Assembly: GCA_017853885.1 (NCBI GenBank)
Contig: JAFMIR010000005.1
Span: 1 to 64,000 of the forward strand
Length of the DNA stretch: 64,000 nucleotides
From: Prosthecobacter sp.
GTDB taxonomy: Bacteria; Verrucomicrobiota; Verrucomicrobiia; Verrucomicrobiales; Verrucomicrobiaceae
Direction of reading: 5' to 3'
Shown here: piece by piece, positions 41,675-51,126 of the stretch
Layout of the letters: every line of letters starts with the position of its first letter
Numbering within the stretch: position 1 is the stretch's first letter
Translations under genes and position numbers: made by a program
Notes under the pieces: model-generated
What the model was told of the DNA's origin: nothing
The model's input: only the letters and a program-made list of their open reading frames with translations
Database searches by the model: none

Positions 41675-43357
41675 ATGCTGTTTTCGAGCCGCCTTTCTCT
41701 TGCATGCGCCATTCGCGTGATATTGCCTGCGGCTCTATTATGGAATAGTGGCCAAGTGTTTGCACAATTTGGAGTATCTCCTTCCCAATCGAGCGGTTTC
41801 TTTGACGATTTTCGTTCTCGTTCAAAGCAAATGCAGCAAGGCAGTTCAGGTTATAAAAGTGGTGATGTTGTCTACGATTACGAGAGTGGAACCTACAAGG
41901 GTAAGGGAGAAGGTCAGATGCGTCCCGATGACCTGTTGCGAGAGGCTAGGGAAGTGGCAAAGCCTGCTGTTCTTAGTGGTAGCGCGGCCTCCGCTGCAAG
42001 AGCTGTCGCTGATTACACCAACTACGCAGGCCAATACAACAGCCCAACGGGTTATTTTGTGCCGACTTATGTATCAGATCCATTTTTGACAGGAAAACGC
42101 AATTTGGCTCTTGGGCCAGTCAATATCGGGTTGGGTCTTTATTCAGGGCTTGAACACAATTCAAACGTCAATCGCTCCAACACCGCACCCGTATCGGATG
42201 TTATCGGGTCATTGATGATCAATTTGACTGCCAACTATCGCGTCACGCAAAACAACGTTCTCAGTCTGACAACGGCTTTTGGGGTCGATCATTATTTTCA
42301 GCACCCTGAATTGGCTCCATATGGCAACGGCAATTACATTTTGAACGTATTGCCCGGGAGCACGTTGGCGTTCGACCTTAAAGTCGGCCCCATTTACATG
42401 ACTTTTTACGACCGGGTATCGGTGCGTCCTGCGAGCAACAATGCGTTCGCTCTTAACGCGATGTCCACTTTCGGTGTTTTTCAAAATGATGCCGGTGTAG
42501 CCATGAATTGGGCAATCAACTCCAAATGGTCGCTATCTGTTAACTACAACAATTCCATCTCTACTGCTCTACAGGAAAACTCCAAGCAGTTTAATCGCCA
42601 GTTAGATACTTTCCAAGGTGCGCTAACCTACAGCCCTCATGGCACTTGGTCTGCTGGCTACGAGGGAATAATGACCCTTCTTACCTACGAGCAGCCACTA
42701 CTCAATGACGGTATTTTGGTCAACTCGGGGGTGTTTTTGCGCACGCCACTAGGCACCTCAACATTTGTTCGCGTTGCAGGTGGTATTCAAAATTTTGACT
42801 TTGAAGAACCCACCGTGTTTGCGCCACTCGGCCCAGGAGATAATACTGACCTTTCGGATTATTACTTTAATTTCAGCATCAATCATCAAATTAACAATCG
42901 CATCAGTCATGTCCTAAGTTTTGGGCGTGAGTCCGCGCTCAATCTCAGCTCAAACTTCATCACGGCAAACTACCTGAATTACGGCGTATCCATCATCACC
43001 TCGAAAGGTGGGCGGTTGTCAATCACGGGCTATCATGAGCAAGCGGAGCCATCCCTCTTCAATCCTGGATATGCACAAACGCAGGCTGCAGTGACCCAGT
43101 ATGGCTTAGATACATATTACAATCATCAGATCACCTCTAAAATTTCTATGGGAGTAGGCTACCATTTTGGGAGGACCGACTCTGAGGCGGCTAATGCCGA
43201 TTTCGATCAGCATGCCTTCAATGCGAATTTTGTGATGGCATTGACCGAGAAAGCGATGCTGAATATGGGGTATCGGTATCTCACCACGAAGACCTATGGA
43301 AGCAATCTCGACTTCAATCAGCATCGAATGATTCTCGGCTTGAGCTATAATTTTTAA
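41675..43357 (+). CDS. Outer-membrane beta-barrel protein of a polysaccharide export locus
   Basis: 560 aa from the ATG at 41675, with a signal peptide ending in GQVFAQ. The rest alternates short aromatic-rich strands and polar turns (NIGLGLYSGLEHNSNVNRSN, SKWSLSVNYNNSI, RLSITGYHEQAEP, AMLNMGYRYLTTKTYG) and ends in GLSYNF, a C-terminal Phe typical of BAM-assembled barrels. The position immediately before a Wza-like and a Wzc-like gene suggests an outer-membrane pore or an anchor for the secreted polymer. Stem-loop terminator follows. Confidence 0.8.
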   Translation: MLFSSRLSLACAIRVILPAALLWNSGQVFAQFGVSPSQSSGFFDDFRSRSKQMQQGSSGYKSGDVVYDYESGTYKGKGEGQMRPDDLLREAREVAKPAVLSGSAASAARAVADYTNYAGQYNSPTGYFVPTYVSDPFLTGKRNLALGPVNIGLGLYSGLEHNSNVNRSNTAPVSDVIGSLMINLTANYRVTQNNVLSLTTAFGVDHYFQHPELAPYGNGNYILNVLPGSTLAFDLKVGPIYMTFYDRVSVRPASNNAFALNAMSTFGVFQNDAGVAMNWAINSKWSLSVNYNNSISTALQENSKQFNRQLDTFQGALTYSPHGTWSAGYEGIMTLLTYEQPLLNDGILVNSGVFLRTPLGTSTFVRVAGGIQNFDFEEPTVFAPLGPGDNTDLSDYYFNFSINHQINNRISHVLSFGRESALNLSSNFITANYLNYGVSIITSKGGRLSITGYHEQAEPSLFNPGYAQTQAAVTQYGLDTYYNHQITSKISMGVGYHFGRTDSEAANADFDQHAFNANFVMALTEKAMLNMGYRYLTTKTYGSNLDFNQHRMILGLSYNF

Positions 43358-43386
43358 CACATATTGACCCAAATGGTCGGAATGAG

Positions 43387-43420
43387 GGTGGCTTGCGGTG
43401 TCGCAAGCCACCGTTTTATT
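43387..43420 (+). terminator. Terminator/attenuator between the barrel gene and the Wza-like gene
   Basis: An 11-bp stem GGTGGCTTGCG (43387-43397) / CGCAAGCCACC (43402-43412), 4-base loop, followed by GTTTTATT. Expected to reduce transcription into the downstream export genes. Confidence 0.85.
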
Positions 43421-43450
43421 CTAAAGTGACGGGTGTCTGTTTTTTTACTT

Positions 43451-44170
43451 ATGAAACCTTACTTGTTGTTCTTCGTCGCGTTGCTGGCCGGTATTGCCAA
43501 GGCTCAGGATCCAGGTTTTCGTCTACCGGAACAAACCAAGGGCACGGCCTCTCGTGCAGATGCAAACCAATCCGTGCAGTCTAGTGGTGGCATCACTGGC
43601 GCTGCGGTTCTCACATCGATGGAGGTTCTTGACAATTCCCGGCAGATCATGCCGGGCTACGTGGTGAGTATCCGTATTTTGGAAGACCGCAAAGATGCTG
43701 TTCAGCAGCGTGTTGCTGTCACTGGAGAAGTCCAAGTGCCATATATCGGCTTGGTTAAAGCTGCTGGGCGCACCTGCCGGGAACTGGCTTATTCTATCAA
43801 GCGTGATCTTGAAAAAAGTTTTTTCATCAGTGCCACGGTGGTGATCGCCATCGACCAGATTCCGGAGACCGACAGCATTTACAGCAAGGAGATCGAGACT
43901 TATACGGTTTTTGGTTTCGTCCTTAAACAAGGCAAATATGACCTCCCCGACACCGAGGATGTCACCATAAGCCAAGCGATCTTGCGCGCAGGTGGTTTTG
44001 CCCAGTTTGCGGACAAAAAAAACGTTCGTATTGTGCGCACGACCCCCCAGGGCGAAAAAAGCATCTTGGTCGATGTTGAAAGCATTATGATCAGGGGGCA
44101 GATGCAAAAAGACATTTATCTGCGCAAGAATGATGTTCTGATCATACCAGAGAAGACTGTGAACTTTTAG
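43451..44170 (+). CDS. Polysaccharide export protein (Wza-like, SLBB)
   Basis: 239 aa from the ATG at 43451 with a signal peptide (LFFVALLAGIAKAQ). The poly-export domain (~60-130) holds PGYVVSIRILEDRK and VTGEVQVPYIGLVKAAGRT. The SLBB part is YTVFGFVLKQGKYDLPD, followed by VTISQAILRAGGFAQFAD and IYLRKNDVLIIPEK. It forms the outer-membrane-facing channel ring of Wza-type systems, but lacks a lipobox and is shorter than E. coli Wza, so it may need the upstream barrel. 15 bases before the Wzc-like gene. Confidence 0.88.
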   Translation: MKPYLLFFVALLAGIAKAQDPGFRLPEQTKGTASRADANQSVQSSGGITGAAVLTSMEVLDNSRQIMPGYVVSIRILEDRKDAVQQRVAVTGEVQVPYIGLVKAAGRTCRELAYSIKRDLEKSFFISATVVIAIDQIPETDSIYSKEIETYTVFGFVLKQGKYDLPDTEDVTISQAILRAGGFAQFADKKNVRIVRTTPQGEKSILVDVESIMIRGQMQKDIYLRKNDVLIIPEKTVNF

Positions 44171-44238
44171 TCGGTCTGCTTCGCGTGCTTTCGTCACCGG
44201 ACTGCCTTAAATTCCCTCCAACATCCAAACCGAAACGT

Positions 44239-46428
44239 ATGGAACAGAATCTCACGCTTCCCGGCGGTCAGGTGCAGTCCAGCACACTGAATCGCATTCA
44301 CGAGGCTTCCGCCAAGTTCCAAAGATACAAGATTCTGTTGCGGAGGCGCTGGTGGTTCCTGCTTTTGACGGCGAGCATCGGAGTGTGTGTGCAAGCGCTC
44401 ACCATCACGGGCAAACCGCAGATTTTTAGGTCTCTCGCCAAATTGGTGGCCGGTGGGCGCATGGTGGCGAATGGCGACCTCCAATGGCAGGAACAGCTCC
44501 AAGACTTCTACGGGACAATCATTGAAACAATCGAGAGCGCTGAAATGATTCGTAAAGCACGTGAGAGGTTGCACGCCCTTTATCCTGATCTCAAAGACTC
44601 GGATGTGGATATCCGTGTGGCGCAGACCAAAGGCTCTGCAATTTTCAATATCCTTGCGACAGGGGCGGAGCCGAAATACACACAGATTTTTCTCAATGCT
44701 TTGCTAGATGAATTCATCTCATTTCGTCAAAGCATCCGTGAGCAGGCTCAGGGCAAGGTGTTGAGCACGTTTTTGCAAGAGGTCGTGAACAAGCAAAAGG
44801 TCATGGAGGAAAAAGCCGATTTGCTGGCCAAGTTCTGTTCCGCCAACAACATACTGACTATCACCAACGGCCAGAATGAGTCGGCCTATTTCCTGACGCA
44901 ACTTAAGGCACAGCGAGAGACGCAGCGAACAGCTCTCGCAGAAATCGAATTGGCTCTGGACAATGTCAAGGGAGCCATGCAGGAGCGCGAGAGACAGGCC
45001 AATTCCGGTGGAGCCCCCAATGCCAGCAAGCCAACCAGCAGCAGTGAATCCGGCCAGTCGGCGGGAGAGGCTGCTGGTTCAGGCAACAAAGGGTTGACCA
45101 TCGCGGAGCAGGATTATCTGCGCACCAAGGGCCAGATCACTATGCTGAAGACCAAGAAGCGCACATTGCTCGATACATTCAAGGAGAGTCATCCGCAGGT
45201 CATGGAGATTAGCCAAGAGATCAATGGCCATGAAGCCTTGTTGAAAGAGTATGAAACTCAGATTCAGGACGAGATGCGTGCCCAACGCGAGTCGATCAAT
45301 CGTATGGTTGTCGTTCTGGACAAGCAGGTTGCTGAACGAGAGAAGGAGGCCATCGAACTAGGCGCCAAGCTGGCTGAGCATAAAAAACTTCAAGATGAGG
45401 CAACAGTGGCCAAAGATGCCTACCAAAAAATGTTTGAGCGTGCGGAAAACTTCCAAAACATGTTTAACACGCAAAGTGATTATGTGGCGGTTCAGGAGCG
45501 AGCTACGACAGCGTCTGAGCACACGGATGACTGGAAAATGCCCATCATCATCGGTTTGATTGTCGGTCTTGGAGCGGGCGTTATCATCTTGTTGCTGTTC
45601 GATCGTCTTGATGACCGTATGAACTCCTTTAGTGAGTTTCAGGCGCTCTTTCCCGGTGAGGCGGTACTGGGGCAAATTCCCGAGCAGAGGCAGCGTGGAG
45701 ACGTCGCTCTTCTCCGCCCAAATGATGACCGCCATCTTTATGCTGAGGCCTTCCGCACCATTCGATCGTCTATCTTATTCAAGAATTGGAACGGCAAGGC
45801 CCCGAAGACCATTCTTTGCACCAGCGCCGTGCCCAATGAAGGCAAGACAACAGTCACTTCGAATCTAGCTGTGACCATGGCTCTTGCCGGTGCCCGTGTT
45901 CTCTTGGCAGACTGTGACCTTCGTCGTGGTGGGGTGAGTGAATTGTTCAAACTGCCTGCCACGCCTGGTCTTAGCGAAGCCCTTCGCGGCAAGCTCCACT
46001 GGCGTGATGCCGTGCAGGAAACCAGCATCCGCAATCTCGATCTTCTCGCGCGAGGTGATGTGTTTGACCAGACTTCCGAGATGCTGCTGTCCAAGACTGC
46101 CGAGGAAATGCTGAAGGAGATGGGAGATGAATATGATTATGTCATCTTTGACACCGCCCCGGTGCTTGTGGCGGACGACACAGCCAGTTTCGCACCGAAA
46201 CTTGACACGGTGCTATTCATTGTTCGAATGTCCTCCACCATGGCGCGACTCACGGGCAAAGCTCTCGATCTTCTTTATGAACGTCAAGTGAATGTGGGTG
46301 GTGTTATCTTGAACCGTTCGAGCTCAAATCTCAAAGAATACACCTACTACAACTACGCTAGCTACTATTACGCCCCCTCAAAAACGAGTTCTCAAAGCAC
46401 TGCCACGGCTCCCGTGGCGAAGTCTTAG
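44239..46428 (+). CDS. Polysaccharide co-polymerase with BY-kinase domain (Wzc-like)
   Basis: 729 aa from the ATG at 44239. The first membrane helix is at ~40-60 (WWFLLLTASIGVCVQAL). A long coiled-coil periplasmic region follows, then the second helix at ~435-460 (IIGLIVGLGAGVIILLLF). The C-terminal tyrosine-kinase domain has Walker A SAVPNEGKTT (~529), Walker A' LLADCDLRRGG and Walker B YVIFDTAP. The protein ends in a Tyr cluster (EYTYYNYASYYYAP, ~699-713), the autophosphorylated tail. It controls polymer length and assembly together with the Wza-like channel. Confidence 0.93.
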   Translation: MEQNLTLPGGQVQSSTLNRIHEASAKFQRYKILLRRRWWFLLLTASIGVCVQALTITGKPQIFRSLAKLVAGGRMVANGDLQWQEQLQDFYGTIIETIESAEMIRKARERLHALYPDLKDSDVDIRVAQTKGSAIFNILATGAEPKYTQIFLNALLDEFISFRQSIREQAQGKVLSTFLQEVVNKQKVMEEKADLLAKFCSANNILTITNGQNESAYFLTQLKAQRETQRTALAEIELALDNVKGAMQERERQANSGGAPNASKPTSSSESGQSAGEAAGSGNKGLTIAEQDYLRTKGQITMLKTKKRTLLDTFKESHPQVMEISQEINGHEALLKEYETQIQDEMRAQRESINRMVVVLDKQVAEREKEAIELGAKLAEHKKLQDEATVAKDAYQKMFERAENFQNMFNTQSDYVAVQERATTASEHTDDWKMPIIIGLIVGLGAGVIILLLFDRLDDRMNSFSEFQALFPGEAVLGQIPEQRQRGDVALLRPNDDRHLYAEAFRTIRSSILFKNWNGKAPKTILCTSAVPNEGKTTVTSNLAVTMALAGARVLLADCDLRRGGVSELFKLPATPGLSEALRGKLHWRDAVQETSIRNLDLLARGDVFDQTSEMLLSKTAEEMLKEMGDEYDYVIFDTAPVLVADDTASFAPKLDTVLFIVRMSSTMARLTGKALDLLYERQVNVGGVILNRSSSNLKEYTYYNYASYYYAPSKTSSQSTATAPVAKS

Positions 46429-46453
46429 AGATTTGATGCCTTCCTGAATCGAA

Positions 46454-46497
46454 AAACGAGCCTGATGATTGCTTTGTCAGGCTCGTTTGTTTTTGCC
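46454..46497 (+). terminator. Rho-independent terminator of the polysaccharide export genes
   Basis: A 12-bp stem AAACGAGCCTGA (46454-46465) / TCAGGCTCGTTT (46477-46488), followed by GTTTTTG. Ends the export block. Confidence 0.9.
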
Positions 46498-46552
46498 TGA
46501 GTGTAGGCAGGGGTATGGCCAAAAAGATGTGTTTTTGCAACCAGTCCTCAGC

Positions 46553-46581
46553 TTGAGGGTTATTAGTTTGCCAAGTACAAA
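46553..46581 (+). promoter_or_regulatory. Candidate promoter for the EF-hand gene
   Basis: TTGAGG (46553-46558), a 17-base spacer and TACAAA (46576-46581) about 20 bases before the ATG at 46601. Matches only four of six bases in each box. Confidence 0.3.
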
Positions 46582-46600
46582 CTTCTTATCCTCCATTACC

Positions 46601-47404
46601 ATGAAGAAATATGCATCCTTTATTATCGGCCTAGGCTTTATCTGCTTAGGTGTTTCTATTTCGATTGCCCAAGAAAATGGACCAGCCAAGGGGCCTCCTC
46701 CCGGCGGAGACGCTGCCGGCCGCATGGCAGACTTCATGAAGCGTGCTGACGCCGATGGCGACGGCAAGATCAGCAAGGAAGAGTTCGTCGGCATGTCTCG
46801 CAAAGAGACTGATGAGCGTTTTACCCGCGCGGATGGCAACGGTGACGGTTTCATCGACCAGACGGAGTTCGCACAGGTTGCCCAGCGCATGCGTGATGCT
46901 GGAGGCGGAACGCGCCGTCCTAGTAGCGAAGGTGAACCAAGACCTGTTGGTGAAGGTAACTTCCGTCGCCCCTCCGGGGCGCCAGAAGGTGGTAATCCTC
47001 CTCCCGAAGCCAGTCGTTCGCCTGGACGACCGGAAGGGGGGCGTCCTGGATTCGGTGGTGCCGGCGCACCCGAGGGCGGTCGCCCTGGATTTGGTGGTCG
47101 TGGCATGTTTGGTGATCCCAAAGAATCGTTCAAACGTATGGATGCTGATGGCAATGGAAGCGTGTCCGAGACTGAATACATGGCTGCCATGAGCAAACTG
47201 CGCGAAATGATGAGCCGTTCAGGGACTGCGGGGCAGGGAGTTCCTGCTGGTCCAAGTGGTGAAGGCGGCTTCCGTCGCCCCGGTCCACCCGAGGGTGGTC
47301 GAGCCCCCGGTGGCAGTGAGGGAGGCTTTCGTCGTCCTCCTGTTGAAGATGCCAAGCCAGAGGGTCAGAAGCCTGCGGAAGAAAAACCCAGGGGAGCAGC
47401 TTGA
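46601..47404 (+). CDS. Secreted EF-hand protein with Gly/Pro-rich linker
   Basis: 267 aa from the ATG at 46601 with a signal peptide. Three EF-hand loops are readable: DADGDGKISKEE and DGNGDGFIDQTE as a pair near residues 50-95, and DADGNGSVSETE near 185. Between and after them lie repeats of the type RRPSGAPEGG and PEGGRPGFGG. It probably binds calcium outside the cell. The location directly after the export genes hints at a role in calcium-dependent matrix packing, but it has its own promoter candidate and terminator. Confidence 0.85.
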   Translation: MKKYASFIIGLGFICLGVSISIAQENGPAKGPPPGGDAAGRMADFMKRADADGDGKISKEEFVGMSRKETDERFTRADGNGDGFIDQTEFAQVAQRMRDAGGGTRRPSSEGEPRPVGEGNFRRPSGAPEGGNPPPEASRSPGRPEGGRPGFGGAGAPEGGRPGFGGRGMFGDPKESFKRMDADGNGSVSETEYMAAMSKLREMMSRSGTAGQGVPAGPSGEGGFRRPGPPEGGRAPGGSEGGFRRPPVEDAKPEGQKPAEEKPRGAA

Positions 47405-47434
47405 GAGAGGTGCCGCTGGCATCGTGACTTTATG

Positions 47435-47458
47435 GGACGGCCTATGGGCCGTCCTTTT
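47435..47458 (+). terminator. Rho-independent terminator of the EF-hand gene
   Basis: An 8-bp stem GGACGGCC (47435-47442) / GGCCGTCC (47447-47454), 4-base loop, followed by TTTT. Confidence 0.85.
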
Positions 47459-47560
47459 GACTTCTCTGAGATTGCGGTGTCTTCCTCGTCTGAGCCATTT
47501 TCCAAGAGAGTCTTACGGTGAATGGCACCTTTTATGCGCATCATGAAATGATGAAGAAGG

Positions 47561-48568
47561 TTAGTGTGTCTTGCTAACTACAGGCGGAGCCTTGCGACGA
47601 ACGCCGATGTAAACCGGCGAGAGTTGGCGTTCGAGCGGTTTGCGTTCGATGGGCAGCAGGGTGTTGAAAGCTGTGAAATGCCAAGGACCATCTGCTGTCC
47701 GGATGGAGTATTGAAGCGCGCGGCCGCCATCAAGAAGCGTGGCGTGTTGCACATCAAGTTTTCGTGCGATCTCGGACACTTCGGCCACGTTCATCACACC
47801 GCCGTCGCCGCTGAGAACGAAAACGATGGTGCCGTCTCTTCGCATGCCGCCAAGGGCACGATAGGTAATCTTGGAGCCGTCGAAGAACTCATCCGGCTTC
47901 AGCTCGACATAGGGGAAGATGGTGTGGTTCTTCATCACAGCTGGATAGACCTGTGATCCTTCCTGGATCGGCCCCGGGTTTTCCATTTCAAGCGATTTGG
48001 GGCCGAAGAAGGGCTTTCCACTCTTGACGAAAAAGCAACCGCTCCAGTCGCCAAAAGGATTATTGTGTCGCAAACCCTCGTGATAGACCCAGCCCATCGG
48101 TTTACCATTCGGGAAGCGGAAATTGGCGGTGATAGAGAACCACAGGTTTTCAGACTCCACGCGTTCGCGGGCCGTTGTCACAGCAAACTTTGGGCGGAAG
48201 CTTGTCATGAAGTCGAAACGTTCCGGCGAGATGGTGATGATATGCGCTTGGGCACCGAATATCTTCTGCAAGACGTTGGCGCGGAGACCAGCTTCACGCC
48301 GCACATGCAGCGTGGACCAGCGAAGGCCGGGCTCCGAATGTCGCTCGATGAGCGCGGAGGCTAGGTCGGCGGGAGTGACGTCTGTCGGAACCTTCCAAGC
48401 CCCTCTTTTGAGGCGGATTTTCAAAGGAATGCTTTCTGCGCGCCGCACGGCGATGAACACGAGGTTGCTGTTCAAGTTGTAAAATATTTCCGCCATCGCA
48501 TATGAGAACCCGGCGACGGCTAGGACGACGAGCAGCAGGAGTTTAAGCCAGCGGCGCTTGGGAAACAT
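47561..48568 (-). CDS. Phosphodiester glycosidase (NAGPA/DUF2233) family protein
   Basis: 335 aa from the ATG at 48568 with an N-terminal membrane anchor (WLKLLLLVVLAVAGFSYA). A TTG at 48610 would overlap the gmhB stop and is the alternative start. The family C-terminal block is visible: FVLSGDGGVMNVAEVSEIA then QHATLLDGGRALQ, corresponding to the LDGGGS region of NAGPA proteins. These enzymes cleave phosphodiester-linked sugars at the cell surface. Directly downstream of gmhB, with which it is probably co-transcribed. Confidence 0.82.
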   Translation of the reverse strand: MFPKRRWLKLLLLVVLAVAGFSYAMAEIFYNLNSNLVFIAVRRAESIPLKIRLKRGAWKVPTDVTPADLASALIERHSEPGLRWSTLHVRREAGLRANVLQKIFGAQAHIITISPERFDFMTSFRPKFAVTTARERVESENLWFSITANFRFPNGKPMGWVYHEGLRHNNPFGDWSGCFFVKSGKPFFGPKSLEMENPGPIQEGSQVYPAVMKNHTIFPYVELKPDEFFDGSKITYRALGGMRRDGTIVFVLSGDGGVMNVAEVSEIARKLDVQHATLLDGGRALQYSIRTADGPWHFTAFNTLLPIERKPLERQLSPVYIGVRRKAPPVVSKTH

Positions 48569-48606
48569 GTGGGGCAGATCTGAAGGTGCTGAAAGGCTCA
48601 GTGTCT

Positions 48607-49170
48607 TCAAGGCGCAATGTTTTGCGGCAGCAGTTGATCGAGCAGCGCGGCAAGACCTGCGGTGCCATCGAGCGTGTGGGTGGCCTGCACATCTGGCTTC
48701 TGATGGCTGAGGATGCGGATGGTGGAGGGCACGCCAGCATTGATGCTCATCTGAATGTCGCGGTCATGATCCCCGACAAGCCAGCTCTGCTGAAGATCGA
48801 TGTAGTGCTCTTTTTGCGCTCGCAGAATCATCTCTGGGCTTGGTTTGCGGCAGGAGCATGAGCCGGAGAGGTGGGTGCAGGCATAAATGCCGTCAAAGGC
48901 CGCACCTGCAGCGGCTAGCTTTTCCTGCATGATAGCGTGGATGGCATCAAGCGTTGCTTGGGTCATGAGCCCCTTGCCGACCCCCTGCTGGCTCGTGCAG
49001 AGGATAAGTAAAAAACCGCGTCGTCTGCAGACAATGAGTGCCTCGATGATGCCAGGGCTGAGGTGGAAATCTTCTTTTCTCAACACATAGCCCTCGCCGG
49101 GTGAGACATTGACCACGCCATCGCGGTCAAAAAAAACAGCAGGCCGGAGTCGGGAAGGCGATTCAATCAT
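48607..49170 (-). CDS. gmhB: D-glycero-beta-D-manno-heptose-1,7-bisphosphate 7-phosphatase
   Basis: 187 aa HAD-superfamily enzyme. The catalytic DRDGVVN lies at 15-21. The later CTHLSGSCSCRKPSP supplies the Cys-rich zinc site specific to GmhB/HisB-like phosphatases, and LVGDHDRDIQM the metal-binding acids. It removes the 7-phosphate in the ADP-heptose pathway for LPS inner core, consistent with the GT9 gene at 18.4 kb. Histidinol phosphatase is an alternative, since the families are close. Confidence 0.85.
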   Translation of the reverse strand: MIESPSRLRPAVFFDRDGVVNVSPGEGYVLRKEDFHLSPGIIEALIVCRRRGFLLILCTSQQGVGKGLMTQATLDAIHAIMQEKLAAAGAAFDGIYACTHLSGSCSCRKPSPEMILRAQKEHYIDLQQSWLVGDHDRDIQMSINAGVPSTIRILSHQKPDVQATHTLDGTAGLAALLDQLLPQNIAP

Positions 49171-49217
49171 GCAGTGCCAACTCTAGCGAGCCTTTGCTCT
49201 CTGCAAAGACAGCAGCA

Positions 49218-50228
49218 TCACTTCTCCAAGACAAAATCATCGGGCTTCAAACCCTGCTTGTTGCCCTTGAATCCATACATCGTGGGGTAGTAATCGCCGA
49301 CGAACCTGGCATCCGCCTTGTCGGGCACCTCGAGGCCGAGGCCCCAATAAACGCCGTTGATCACAAGGCGACGTAGACCTTCATCCATGAGGTCGGTGGC
49401 CGCTCCCATTGTGGTGCAGAGAATCTTGTTTTGACCGCCTTTGTCGTTTTGGACGCTACGGGTCCAAGCAACGGGCATCATCGGTTTGTTGACATCCTGT
49501 TCGATCTTGGCTGCGTTGACTTTGCGATAAGTCGCGGGTGGCGTGTCCGCAGTCATACCCTGCAGCACCTGGCCACGGGCGAGGATGACGGCATCGGTGG
49601 GCGGGGCAGCTTCATACACATCCGTGTTGCCGAAAAGGCTATTTATACCGCGAAGCACGGGGTGGGAGGCATTGGAGGCCTCAATGATGCCTTTGGTGGC
49701 TTCGATCTTGTGTTTACCCCAATGGCTCACCCAAGTTTCGCCGAGCACTTTTTTGCCCCAGCCGCCGCCCGGATTGTTCCAGTTCCAAGCGGCAAATGGG
49801 CTATTCTTTGGATAGCCGCTGAAGGCGTGCGTGCTGGTGCGCAGCGCGATGACAGGCACGCCGCGGTTTATTGCAGCTTGAAACTTGCCGCTTGTAGCTG
49901 CGTCCCAGTGTCGGAAGCGCAGCAGCATTACGATCGCGTCGGCGGAGTCGAGAGACTCGGAATGGCTGAGACTGCTGCCAGCACCCGGATCGATTTCTCC
50001 GTTTTGATTGAGGCTGAAAAGCACTGTGCATTTGAAGCCATGACGCTGGCTTAGGAGCTTGCCGAGCATTGGCATCGCCTCCTCGCTTCGATACTCCTCA
50101 TCACCGGCGAGGAGCACGACATGCTTTCCTTGGGGCTTTTCAGCAGGCTGATAGACCACATGGTCCAAAGCGGTCAGCATTGTGGCAAAAGCAAGAGTGG
50201 CGAGCAGGATGATAAAAGTCAGTTTCAT
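49218..50228 (-). CDS. ThuA-like domain-containing secreted protein
   Basis: 336 aa from the ATG at 50228, with a signal peptide. The ThuA pattern is seen in HVVLLAGDEEYRSEEAMPML, DAIVMLLRFRHWD, VIALRTSTHAFSGYP and the C-terminal VINGVYWGLGLEVP. The family is a glutamine-amidotransferase-like fold linked to sugar utilisation; the catalytic Cys is generally absent and function is unclear. Located between gmhB and the start of the secreted four-gene operon. Confidence 0.88.
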   Translation of the reverse strand: MKLTFIILLATLAFATMLTALDHVVYQPAEKPQGKHVVLLAGDEEYRSEEAMPMLGKLLSQRHGFKCTVLFSLNQNGEIDPGAGSSLSHSESLDSADAIVMLLRFRHWDAATSGKFQAAINRGVPVIALRTSTHAFSGYPKNSPFAAWNWNNPGGGWGKKVLGETWVSHWGKHKIEATKGIIEASNASHPVLRGINSLFGNTDVYEAAPPTDAVILARGQVLQGMTADTPPATYRKVNAAKIEQDVNKPMMPVAWTRSVQNDKGGQNKILCTTMGAATDLMDEGLRRLVINGVYWGLGLEVPDKADARFVGDYYPTMYGFKGNKQGLKPDDFVLEK

Positions 50229-50353
50229 GGAAAATGCGAATATCAAACGTCATAATGGAACTGGTTCTTATGCTCTGGTGCACAGAACACCGGCATTGCT
50301 TTGGCCCTTGTGCAAAAGAGTGTAGTTCGCTACTATAAAATTTCTTCAATCAA

Positions 50354-51046
50354 ATGGAAACCGCTGTGTCTTTGCGCCGTTTGGGCGCCTGCCTGCTGCT
50401 TGGTGCGGGGCTGGCCGCTCAGGTGCGTGCGCAGGAGCTTGCGGCGCGAAGGTTGAACTTTGAGAGGGCTTGGATTGTGGCCACACTGCAGCCTGTGAAA
50501 CGCCATGTCTCGGAGCTGTCCGTATTGGAAAAAAAGCTTGCCGCAGCGAGTGATTATAACGGTGCGATCCGAGCCCGCGAGGAACGGCTCAAGCTCCAGC
50601 ATGAAATTGAACGTCTCGACAAAGAACTGCTGCTCCTGCAATCGCGCGAAGTGTCGATGAAAGCGGCGGAACTCGGTGATAAAATCATGCTCTCCATCGA
50701 TTCGGCGGTGCTCAAAGATGTGAGGCGTGAGGCTGGTGCCATCACCGGATGGACGCGGCCAGGTGCCTCGGCCGAATGGAAGCTGCCTGCGCTTCCCCCC
50801 GGCGGCTATGATCTCGTGCTGCGCTATCGTTGTGGTCCGCTGGAAGGCGGCAGCATCACCGCCAAGGAGGCACGTTTCACACTGACAAGCCCCGTCGAGA
50901 CCACGCTGCGAGGCCCAGAGGATCGAAACCTCGGCACGCTGAAACTCAGTGAGAGCAACACCACACTGACACTCACGGCGACCAGCGTTTTCAAGGACAA
51001 CCTCATGCAACTTCTTGGCGTCACCCTAGTGCCTGCCGCACGTTGA
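50354..51046 (+). CDS. Secreted coiled-coil/beta-sandwich protein 1 of a four-gene operon
   Basis: 230 aa. A signal peptide ends near AQVRAQ. Residues ~35-105 are a helical coiled coil with the characteristic DYNGAIRAREERLKLQ. Residues ~130-230 form a beta-sandwich with WKLPALPPGGYDLVLRYRC. The same order (helical A-x-DY-x-x-A-x-x-x-R module, then a W-x4-L-x-PG-x-Y strand) recurs in the next gene, pointing to duplication. I recognise no named family. Probably exported to the periplasm or outer surface. Confidence 0.78.
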   Translation: METAVSLRRLGACLLLGAGLAAQVRAQELAARRLNFERAWIVATLQPVKRHVSELSVLEKKLAAASDYNGAIRAREERLKLQHEIERLDKELLLLQSREVSMKAAELGDKIMLSIDSAVLKDVRREAGAITGWTRPGASAEWKLPALPPGGYDLVLRYRCGPLEGGSITAKEARFTLTSPVETTLRGPEDRNLGTLKLSESNTTLTLTATSVFKDNLMQLLGVTLVPAAR

Positions 51047-51126
51047 ATCCGTTTTTCATGTCTTTTCAGCTTTTGAGTTTTCCTTCCAGAGTATTGAATT
51101 TAAAACCCGATGGGGTTTCTCATGCC

